A DNA stretch of 10,789 nucleotides from assembly GCA_028565635.1 (NCBI GenBank), contig JAOXYB010059868.1, positions 1-10,789 of the forward strand, read 5' to 3'. Under the pieces are notes generated by a model. That model did no database searches, was not told the origin of the DNA, and worked only from the letters and a program-made list of their open reading frames with translations. Source of the stretch: Phoronis ovalis. Lineage: Eukaryota; Phoronida; Phoronidae. Every line of letters begins with the position of its first letter. The stretch's first letter is position 1. Below, piece after piece: positions 1-8,400 of this stretch. Position numbers and translations under genes: made by a program.

Positions 1-98
1 CTAACTTGACGTTTTCATCTGCTATCTGCTATCTGCTAACTTGACGTTTTCATCTGCTATCTGCTATCTGCTATCTGTTATCTGCTAACTTGACGTTC
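1..98. repeat. Tandem repeat with 7-bp ctatctg sub-unit
   Basis: The block ctaacttgacgttttcatctg followed by two or more ctatctg units occurs at 1-35 and 36-84, and a third copy starts at 85 (ctaacttgacgtt) before the pattern ends. The number of ctatctg-type units varies (2, then 4 with one ttatctg). The array probably extends beyond the left edge. It lies in the position expected for unit 1 intron 4, exon 5 or intron 5. Confidence 0.9.
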
Positions 99-104
99 CT
101 CGTC

Positions 105-220
105 TTAGGATTAGTATCCAACTCGTTCATACTCTGCCACTGAATTGGAAGACCGTTCTTGAGTTAATTATAGTTTTTCGGCCATATCACTCATTTCTTA
201 TAAGTGACATCGCATTTAAT
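105..220 (-). pseudogene. Decayed relic of unit 1 DNase I exon 5 (tentative)
   Basis: Unit 2 places exon 5 only 88 nt after exon 4. At the matching place here there is no intact exon, but scattered identities remain in order: AATGC..TGT near 216-205, AGTGATATGGCCGA at 191-178 against AGTGAATGGCCGA, and TTCCAAT at 150-144 at almost the same spacing (27 against 26 bases). Stops occur in all frames and the acceptor AG is missing. This is a hand alignment of weak similarity. If right, the Asp168/Asn170 segment was lost from this copy. Confidence 0.35.
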
Positions 221-311
221 GATTTGCAGAAATTGCTTGCAGATCATATCTATTTACATTGGGCTTAAAATAAGAAACTTTCAAGGGTTTAACTTAATGC
301 TATGTGCTTAC

Positions 312-525
312 ATCTATACCCCATCGAATTTTTAAGACTTCATATACATCAGCTAATCTGCTCGTTTCTTCTTCGGCTGTATCAGGTTTTGCGTGGATTG
401 CCATAATACCGAAATCGCTTATGTCGGTTTTTAGTGACGTAAATCTGACGGTAAAAGGAGGCCTCTCAAAGTAATCAAACTCATCGGTATATTGATATGT
501 TTCACCAACGGAAACTTTGTCAGTC
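312..525 (-). CDS. Unit 1 DNase I exon 4 (Arg111, His134)
   Basis: The acceptor is ttgttttag and the donor GAT|gtaagc; 214 nt, entering in phase 2 and leaving in phase 0. It holds YQYTDEFDYFERPPFTVRF, in which Arg matches Arg111, and FGIMAIHAKP, in which His matches the catalytic His134. The helix SRLADVYEVLK follows. The Cys101-Cys104 pair of mammalian DNase I is absent here. About nine of 71 residues differ from the unit 2 exon. Confidence 0.93.
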
Positions 526-3500
526 CTAAAACAAACAGGAAAAGGTTAGCAGGCTTAATTTGATCTGGTTTGATAACATTCGTGACAAATTGAAGCCAGG
601 AAAGTATATACACCTTATGAAGTAATTAACCCCTAGTATTAAATTGAAATATTCCCGATATACTAAAAACAAAGTCATATTTTTAGTAATCGTATAACAA
701 ATTCAGTATAGTGTACATGTATGTCGCACCTTCCATGAAGCAATTTGCGTGTATAGCTTAAGTACATCATATTAAAGAGGTTTTTGTTAACTATATATTA
801 GTTATTATCACTTACCTGTAATAAAATGCGTATTGCTCCTTACTGCTTGTTCTTCCCAATCTGTCACTCACCGATAAACCGTATGGATGTTCTGGGCTTA
901 TTAAAAAGAAAAAAGGTTTGAAAAAGGCAAAAATTGAAACAGATATCAATATAAATCCGTAACTTGATTTTGATTTTCAAGATGTTGTTATTGTGCAGAT
1001 ATTATATAAAAAGCTGATTAATTTCTGGTTGAAAAAACTAATGAAACAATTTTTTAAATATATCCAAGCGCAGCTTTTAAACAAAGAAAACAGTAAATAT
1101 AGTTACATTTGTATTTATTTGCTATCCTGAGTACGTGTCGCCATTATTATTACCTGTTTACTAGGTCTAAAACGGCACCCGGAACTGTCAGGGAAACATC
1201 ACGTATTTCTTGAATCATAATGATGTCGTATTTCAAAATTATCTAAAATAGTTGACAAACATTGAAAAGAAGATATTTGAAAAATTCCATTACTATATTC
1301 TCATCATTTCTTATTCTGCTAATATAACTGATGATGGCTTATGCATTAAACACATACTAATTCCAAGTGAAAAGATTCGGTGCTGTATGAAACAGGTAAA
1401 CTACAATATTTGAAGAATTCCGTATTTTAAACGTTTTGCTTTATTGCTGGTTTAATTGTTTGATTTCACTTTTCTTAAAATATAGTAGTAAAATTTGAAT
1501 TTATCCACACAATTCCACATGTTGTCATGCCCATAGTTTAGTTTCACAGCGCACTTATATAGATTGGGCGAATGTAAAGCAGCAAGAAGCCTAAACAATT
1601 TTTGATTTCAATGAAAAATAATTTATTTAAAAATGTAATGTTACAATGCGTTAGTGTAAATAATATCTTACGCTTTCTAAAACGGTGCTGTTGTAAATTT
1701 GTTAAGTGTCGATTATCGAATTTTCTGAAACGTTTTAGGTATACGACATTTTGTTTACGGAAAAAAAATAAAAGTGTGTAAACATGAAAATGCAACAAGT
1801 GGCTATTTATGATAGCTGTGTAATAGTTATTCCTCACCAACCTGTTTGTATGGTGTTTTCAGGTGTTTTTAGGAGTAAGGACCCTTAACTGTGTATATTG
1901 ATATAAATAGATCGACCTCACTTATTCTGTGCGTATCGATGGATATGTGTCACTTTCAATCACCTTTGACAAACAAAAATCAATAATTCCGGAAAAACAA
2001 GAAGGTCAATTTAAGTTTTCTACAAAATAAATTAGTCTAAACAGCGGAAAACGATCATTTTAAAATGTATTGTTGTATTGCTTGAAATTGTTTAATCTGT
2101 TGAATTTGTCGGGTCGTCTTTGCTATTTATTGTGTAATATAATATTACCTATCATTGTGTTTTTTGAAGTGAGTAGCACTGTGAAAGGGAAAAAATATAC
2201 CTCTTTCAATGTATCCATGACTTCAGATTTACCAAGCTTCGTCAAACCGAATACTTGCACATTGAAAGCAGCTATTGTTAGAGGTGGTTCTGCCAACAAA
2301 AAGTTTTACATAATATTGTACATGGGGTTGTATCAAACACCACTAGCGTCGAATGCTATGCAAGTGACCAATAATGGTCATTCTTTCCGTCGCACAAATA
2401 ATGGCTCAATATTTAATCAACTGCACATAATTAAGTTGAAACTTATAAGTTCTTCAGATTAAAAAAGGTACTTTTTTCAATGTGTCTATTAAACCAAAAG
2501 TTAAGTGTGTTAGTGGAAATTTTAATTTTTAATAAAAACAAACCTAATCCACATGTTCTTAAAATGCAGCTGGTTGCCTCGGTTTGGTTTCCAGTACAGT
2601 CTACACCATCCGGGTATTCTGGTGGTGGGTCAGTACAAGTTCGAGATCGAGTCTTTGTGCCACTTCCACATCCAACACTGCAAGTACTCCAACTTCCCCA
2701 TGACGCCCAGGAACCATCAACTGCACCTGTTAAAAATATACATGATGTGTAAAAACTTTAAGCATTATGCATATACATATGCCACCCAATTCTCTCTTTT
2801 GTGGATTACTATACAATTATTATGTCCACCTATATAATCTCCTTGCCCGATTTATTTTGTATTTGCATAGATAAAGCTTTAGTGAAACTAGATGTACACT
2901 ACAGAATTTACTATTGATGCACATGTATCAGCTCTTAACATCACTGCGTCATTTGTCGTACCGGGTGTCGGAGGGTAAAAAGTGTTCGGCCCTTCGACTA
3001 CTGTGATGTATCTGAATAGCAACATTTACACAAACTCTATTCCAATGTTGTGTAATACTCAATCCTCTCAACTAATGATCTTTGCAGGAATGACTTTCGC
3101 AACGCACAGAATATATGATTTGTTTCTGAGGCATTGAATGTGTCATAATTTATCTTACTCAAATATGAAATATAGTTACATGTAAAATCAAAATTTGATA
3201 GCATAAAACTCATAAATTATTTGTTATTTATATTTGTTAAATATAAGTTTCAAGTGAATTGTACAGACGTGTGTCTTGAATGGTCACAATTACGCGAACC
3301 TCACTAAGTAGCCCACAGTAACACCATGTTTTTCACTAATAGCCTTAAAACTGATTTGAATAGTTTATTAGTAGCACACGAATTCTGTTATTCATAATGT
3401 TAAATTTAAATGTTTTCCAAAATGTACACGCGTTGCGCCTTCCTGCTCAGATAATTCGTTGAAAGGATTACACATTGACTAACACTAAGTGCCTATCATT

Positions 3501-4849
3501 CGTGTTTTGTTAATATACAGCTTAAAAGTGTACACGTTTCACTTTGATACAACAATGCTTACTTAGCAGTCAAAACAAGCAAAATCAAATCAGAAAAAAA
3601 GTGGAAACCATTCGAAACTTTACTGAAAATGGTGTAATTCATGAAAAGAAAGATAACGGCTTGGTTCACAAAGTAATTTTTTATAGGACAAGTTTCTACC
3701 ACAAACACCATTGTTCTGGTATAGACTTTAGGCAAAGTTAAAAGCTTTCATTAGAAATTCTGGACTAATTTCTTACAAAACATGTCAAATAAAAGTGAGA
3801 AAATATTAAAAGAAAATTAGAAAAGGCAAAATATTATGTAGTTACATCTATAGGCATATAATTCCCATCTCAATGAGATATGCCCACTCCAGGCAACAGG
3901 CAACAGACGCACGTATCGAGCAGTGAATTGGGTGAAATTATAAGACACTATTGTATTGCGATCAGAATTTCCAGTAAATATTTCGGCGTTATTATACGCT
4001 ATCCATTGCTCTCCATTGCTACTGTAATTAAGGCTAAACTGTGTGACCCATTGGTTAAAATCAGTACGACCACGGATTGCAACACCCGAAATAAGAAGGT
4101 CACGGCCATTATCCATCTGAAAATGAGGAGTTTTAAATTACGATTTTGGCGAGTGGAAGTACACCTTACATATATACATTATGTAGCATTTATATCATCT
4201 GTTATAGCTATAAGCACACAACAAAAAAACTAACTTTTCAAATTTCCATACAACATATCACCTCCCACAAGATTAATACCATAAATGTTCTAACCATGTA
4301 AAGTAGTCCCAAGAGATTATTATTCACTTAATTATTTCAGAGACATTATAAACACAAGCGGCTAAATTTAATTGAACCATTTGTTAAAATTGATATCTTA
4401 CAGTGGGATCAGAAATAAGAAAATCTTCTTTTTCACAACGTTTTAAAATGATTGTTTTTTTTTCTTTTTAAGAAACTGAAAATGCTTAATTAGACGCAAA
4501 AAAAATTATCAATAGATTTACACTTGATGCAAACATAGAATGCTGCGCTTTGTGAATGAAACGCGCAAGAATGCGGAGAACTGCGTGGTTTTTCTTTCTT
4601 GCTTATGACTTTCCTTTCATACTCACTAATGACAACTGTTTGCTCAGCATCGCCCCTATGAGAAGCTCAGCACGTTTACCTGTATCCATTGATCAGCATC
4701 ATTGGTACGTGCAGACCATGCACCTCTTCGAATACCATTAGCAACATGGCTGAGCAACGCGTTATTCACCCCATGATTTTGATCATGTTCAGAAGATGCA
4801 GTCAACTTGGCAGTATTAGTTAATTCTACCATCGCTGTTGTAGGACAAC
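312..4849 (-). CDS. Unit 1: F5/8C-TSP1-DNase I fusion gene (partial, both ends missing)
   Basis: Seven exons join without breaking frame: 4849-4680, 4116-3846, 2726-2544, 2289-2201, 1242-1154, 896-816 and 525-312. All have AG acceptors and GT donors. The order is a discoidin (F5/8 type C) domain of about 147 residues, one thrombospondin type 1 repeat of 61 codons, then the first three fifths of a DNase I domain. Phases agree at each junction; the discoidin donor T plus TSP1 GT makes the Cys that closes a discoidin domain. F5/8C domains bind lipids or glycans, TSP1 repeats bind matrix, and DNase I hydrolyses double-stranded DNA using Ca2+ and Mg2+, so a secreted or surface-held nuclease is inferred. 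No signal peptide or start codon is visible; an upstream exon ending in phase 1 is required. Exons 5 and 6 of the nuclease are not found intact in the window, so the gene continues to the left or is a pseudogene. Confidence 0.8.
816..896 (-). CDS. Unit 1 DNase I exon 3 (catalytic Glu78)
   Basis: The acceptor is taataag and the donor ACAG|gtaagt. The 81-nt exon encodes PEHPYGLSVSDRLGR and SSKEQYAFYY. The KEQYAF segment matches KERYLF of DNase I, whose Glu78 is catalytic. The protein is identical to the unit 2 copy although seven bases differ. Confidence 0.92.
1154..1242 (-). CDS. Unit 1 DNase I exon 2 (catalytic Glu39)
   Basis: The acceptor is tattttag and the donor ACAG|gtaata; it enters in phase 0 and leaves in phase 2. 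It encodes IILKYDIIMIQEIRDVSL and VPGAVLDLVN. QEIRD holds the metal-ligand Glu39 and Arg41 of DNase I. The unit 2 copy differs by six bases and one residue (Met/Ala). Confidence 0.92.
1243..2200 (-). other. Unit 1 DNase intron 1
   Basis: This is a 958-nt intron. Blocks match intron 1 of unit 2: 1484-1555 resembles 7525-7586 (tttgaatttatccrcac, cacagc.cac), and 1570-1740 resembles 8300-8475 (aatgtaaagcag, attatcgaattttctgaaac). No coding exon is seen. It lacks the GC-rich element of the unit 2 intron, so it marks the empty state. Confidence 0.7.
2201..2289 (-). CDS. Unit 1 DNase I exon 1
   Basis: The acceptor is ttgttggcag and the donor GAG|gtatat; it enters in phase 1 and leaves in phase 0. 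It encodes the DNase I N-terminal strand LTIAAFNVQVFGLTK, in which Asn matches Asn7 of bovine DNase I (AAFN). After splicing from the TSP1 exon the junction reads TCGLEPPLTIAAFN. It is paralogous to 8984-8896, with most differences at its edges. Confidence 0.9.
2544..2726 (-). CDS. Thrombospondin type 1 repeat exon
   Basis: The exon is 183 nt with phase 1 at both ends (acceptor tttttaacag, donor TTAG|gtttgt). It encodes the canonical TSP1 start WASWGSWSTCSVGCGSG, then TRSRTC, a proline-rich loop, VDCTGNQTE and a closing TSCILRTC. Six cysteines fit the three-disulfide fold. The WxxWxxW array keeps the C-mannosylation pattern. The O-fucose consensus C-x2/3-(S/T)-C is not met, because Gly sits before the second Cys (CSVGC). 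The exon links the discoidin domain to the nuclease and codes on without a break. Confidence 0.9.
2727..3845 (-). other. Intron between discoidin and TSP1 exons
   Basis: This 1,119-nt AT-rich stretch shows no open frame resembling a known domain on either strand. A slightly GC-richer patch at 2940-3005 has no recognisable coding or repeat identity. Confidence 0.65.
3846..4116 (-). CDS. F5/8 type C (discoidin) domain, second exon
   Basis: The acceptor is attttcag and the donor AGAT|gtaact; it enters in phase 0 and leaves in phase 1 (271 nt). The 90 codons show clear discoidin motifs: LLISGVAIRGR, WVTQFSLNYSSNG, EQWIAY, FTGNSDRNT, ARYVRLLPVAW and SLRWELYAYR. Joined to the next exon this gives the closing Cys. 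No stop or frameshift is present, and hydrophobic and glycine positions typical of the fold are kept, so this exon looks functional. The first codon is ATG, but it is an internal Met after WIQ, not a start. Confidence 0.9.
4117..4679 (-). other. Intron within the discoidin domain
   Basis: This phase-0 intron of 563 nt splits the F5/8C domain. It is AT-rich with homopolymer runs; I see no exon or element in it. Confidence 0.75.
4680..4849 (-). CDS. F5/8 type C (discoidin) domain, first exon
   Basis: The acceptor is ctgttttag and the donor CAG|gtaaac. The exon enters in phase 1 and leaves in phase 0 (170 nt). It starts with Cys (GCPTTAMV), the first Cys of the domain. It then shows the family pattern LTASSEH, NNALLS, RRGAWSA and DQWIQ, which forms the first beta strands and the end of the WSxxxNDxxQWIQV segment. 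The preceding exon must end with one base, G. The WSC donor at 10104 (ATC G) would fit, giving TIGCPTT, but any phase-1 exon ending in G would do. Confidence 0.88.
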
Positions 4850-5221
4850 CTAAAACAGATCGCAACCAAAATAAATTACGGGAAACATCGATCTTATTGC
4901 TACTATCGAAAGAGTTTACATAGTGAAATTTATATCACAGGAATTGATTGTACTGTTATTTATCATAGTTCCGGATAAAGTTGCTTTCCAAACAGAAAAA
5001 GTAAATATTTAATTTTAGTGAAATTGTACAAAGGTAGGGCATAGAGGATCATGTTCATGTTAGTTTTTCCATTTCCAAGTTTTAACAAAATATATTTAAA
5101 TAATCCTTTAATTCTCGTTCGCTTACTTAAGTAGTTCGTAGGCATTATCTACCACCACTGTAATTGAAAGCAGTTTCTGTTATGACAAGATCGGCAAGAC
5201 CAAACATATTTGAAAACTCAA
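4850..5221 (-). other. Spacer between unit 2 stop and unit 1 discoidin exon
   Basis: Only 372 nt separate the unit 2 stop from the first discoidin exon of unit 1. No convincing signal-peptide exon or promoter is visible. The only candidate polyadenylation signal is a variant ATTAAA on the minus strand at 5112-5107, about 110 nt past the stop. The missing 5' end of unit 1 could lie here unrecognised, or unit 1 may take its first exons from farther upstream. Confidence 0.5.
5107..5112 (-). other. Possible polyadenylation signal of unit 2 (ATTAAA)
   Basis: A variant ATTAAA lies about 110 nt after the unit 2 stop codon on the coding strand. The motif is common by chance in AT-rich DNA, so this is weak. 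Confidence 0.2.
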
Positions 5222-5405
5222 CTACTGGGAATTGCCAATTTTAACACTCAGCTCACTTTTGCCTTTAATTTGCATCTCTACTGGATAATGATCACTGACA
5301 TCCTCAGTCTGCTCAACATTCAACCCCATGTCTACGTCAAAACGATATATCTTAGCAGATGACTCCACCACAGCGTTTTTAAGTGCTGTACCAGCAACAA
5401 CTAAT
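5222..5405 (-). CDS. Unit 2 DNase I exon 6 (His252, stop)
   Basis: The acceptor is gttttag. The exon encodes LVVAGTALKNAVVESSAKIY, then VEQTEDVSDHYPVEMQIK, and a short hydrophilic tail ending GNSQ and TAG at 5224-5222. SDHYPVE contains the catalytic His252. The tail runs about 15 residues past the end of mammalian DNase I. Confidence 0.95.
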
Positions 5406-8400
5406 CTAAAACACAGAAAACATGTGTGTGTGCGTGTGTGTGTGTATCATGTTAATAAAAATAATGAGTTGGCCTGCTGGTTTCAAAACATGCAATACTC
5501 CCGGGACAATACCCAGCAGTTTTTAAACAATAATGTTTCCAAAAGGTAAAACCCTAATAATTATTGCTTGAAACCTTTAGGATCTGGAAACTTATAGTCT
5601 ATAACCCCTAGAAGCTCTAAGTCTTACAGGTTTTAGCTCCTAGAAGTCTTAGCACCGGTGTCAAGCTGGTACTAATGGATTTGTAGCACTTGGTACATTC
5701 TTACATGATATGTTTAGAAGAAATTAGATACCATCCGAACAGAAGCTTTAGCCAAGACGCTTTCAAGTTATAGTGGCCACCGAATACAAATCGATGTACC
5801 TCACAATTCTATCAAGTTCCAGCATCAAAACAATGTGAAACAATGTTGTATACACCAAAACAGTTTACAGATTGAAGAAGAGAGCAACTAAATTTCCCTT
5901 CGCATTTTTTGTGAGCAATTCTGTGTTTGGAAGCATAAGTTATTTATCAATTTACATTGGTTGGTTACCTTAGTTTCGTATATTTTTACTTAGCGCTAAT
6001 TAGAAATAAGGAAATGCCAGTTTATCAAATATAATTCCATGCAGGCATACCTGTCGTAAGCGCAGTCAGTACTGGAGACAGTGGTATCAATGTCATCTTC
6101 AATCAACCATTGGAATTTGTTATCTGTTCGTAGTACTACGCTCGGCCATTCACTCGATGTGATGTAGCTACAGTCTGCATTCATATCGCCAGCAATAAGG
6201 ATATCCTAAAAGTTTTTTGAAAATTGGTTTTCGAAATCAATAAACGTCAAATAAAAGACTGTATAATGGTTTAAGTTAATGTTATGTACTTACATCTATA
6301 TTCCACTGACTTTTTAAAACTTCGTATACATCAGCTAATCTACTCGTTTCCTGCTCGGCTGTTGAAGGTTTAGCGTGGATTGCCATTACACCAAAGTCGC
6401 TTATGTCAGTGAACGGTGACGTAAATCTTACGGTAAATGGAGGCCTCTCAAAGTAGTCAAACTGATCGGTATATTGATAAGTTTCTTCAACGGAAACTTT
6501 GTCAGTCCTAAAGCAAACAGAAATAAATTAGCAGGCTTAGTAAGATACTAACTGTATATGATCTGGTGTAATGACATTTGCATAATGTTCGGGACAAAAT
6601 AAAGGAAAGTTTACACCTTATGATCTACATGTAACTAACTCCTAATATTAAATTGATTGATTCCCAGATATATTACAAAACAAAGTCAAATGTTTAGCAA
6701 TATGTAACGAATTTAGTATATATATTTGTGTCGCACCTTCCTCTTGAATGAAAAAATTTGAAGCACCTCGCGGACTGTTGTTAAATATATACATGTAAAT
6801 ACCTATAATAAAAAGCGTACTGCTCCTTACTGCTTGTTCTTCCTAGCCTGTCACTCACCGATAAACCGTAAGGATGTTCTGGGCTAGTGGAAAAGAAGAA
6901 AAAAAGGTTTTAGCAAGGTAAAAACAATGATCAATATAAATTCATAACTCGTTTTGAGTTTCAAGATGTTGCTATTATTATGATACTATGGCAATAGATA
7001 AATCAAATTTTCAAACAAACTAAAGACTGATTTATTTTTAATATTCTGCATTTGTATTTGCATTGATCAAGCAAATAAAACAGAAAGAAAATAGATAAAG
7101 AAAATAGTAAATACATTAATTTTGTATTTTTACATATCACAGTTATCTGATCTCTACCCTCTATCTTGAGTACGTTTCTCAGTGATTATTACCTGTTTAC
7201 CAGATCTAAAACGGCACCTGGAACTGTCAGGGAAACATCACGTATTTCTTGAATCGCAATGATGTCATATTTCAAAATTATCTAAAAATATTTCGTAAAC
7301 ATTAAAAAAATACATTTCAAAATTCCCATTACTATTATTTTATCTTTCCCTTCTTTGTGCTACTGTTACATATTAAAATATATATTAATTTATAACAAAG
7401 TGGAAAAACCTATTTTAATTTCATTTAAAATAGCAAAACTGCAATTTTTGAAGTATTCCACTTCTAACGTTTTTCTTTATTGCTTATTTAACTGTCGATT
7501 TATCTTTCCTTGAAATCAGAGTGTATTTGAATTTATCCGCACCATTGCACAGATTGTCATTCCGCAAGTCTAATTACACAGCACACAGGAGTTATCGCAT
7601 TGTCTTAATATTAATTTGACTTGAGACCTCCCCGGGGGGCACTCTCTTTTATATGAGTTAGGGTGTGAAGCCCAGGGGTCCAAACCCTGACCCTGAAATA
7701 TCCCCGGCATTGACAAAATACCTACCCTGAAATATCCTTGGCCCCAAAACAAAAATCGTCTCCGTGCTGCCAGAAAAAATTGACAAGCAAAAAAAAAACA
7801 AGGCCATTTCCACTTCTATCGCACTCCTATACGCCCAAATAAGCCTAACGCATAAAAACATTTAACCACTCTAAAATATCTTTAAAAAAACACCTGAAAT
7901 ATCCCCTTGACGTCAAATACCCACCCTGAAATACCCCAGAAGTGAAAATGACCCAACCTGAAATATCCTGGAAGCCCAATGACCCACCCTGAAATATCCT
8001 GGTACCCCAAAAAAGCAATCCTGAAGGGCGGCACATGCATATAGAGACCGATATAGGAAGTGCCCCCACTGCGGGGGACCTCCCGCAAAGAATATGAGTT
8101 TAAATTATCCACTGTTTATCGTGTTGATGTTGTTTATATAGCATATTCTTCTCAGTAAAAGGTTTCAAGACAAGTTGCTACTCGTCTGGATGACACTATT
8201 TAATTCCAAAGCACACTAATCTGTTGTTTTCTCTATTAATAACATATATCAGTAATTAATTTGTAAAACTATTATTAAATCGCACAAGAATTAGCACACT
8301 TGTCAATGTAAAGCAGTAAAAATCTAAGAACTTGTTTGATATCAATTAAAAAAAATAATTATATAAAAATGTAATAACATAAACATTATGTTAATAAATA

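Noticed and set aside
2070-2462. 130-codon open frame on the plus strand
   Set aside because: It overlaps the opposite strand of DNase exon 1 (2289-2201), has no domain resemblance and no splice context; it is an antisense shadow.
2940-3005. GC-richer patch in the intron
   Set aside because: It was tested in all frames for an exon or tRNA-like fold; there are stops in frame and no recognisable structure.
3880-4233. 117-codon open frame on the plus strand
   Set aside because: It is antisense to the second discoidin exon, which has clear domain motifs.
4963-5145. 60-codon minus-strand frame with hydrophobic stretch LYALPLYNF..YLLFLFG
   Set aside because: It was considered as a signal or membrane exon for unit 1, but it is Lys/Ile/Asn-rich as expected for AT-rich noncoding DNA and has no convincing donor in phase.
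5140-5205. Possible first exon of unit 1 (MFGLADLVITETAFNYSG, donor in phase 1)
   Set aside because: The phase fits the discoidin exon, but there is no clear hydrophobic signal core and no promoter or transcript support; it is likely chance.
7570-8112. Overlapping minus-strand frames with GYFR/ISGW peptide repeats
   Set aside because: They arise from the 30-bp repeats of the inserted element; they overlap each other in different frames and resemble no protein family.
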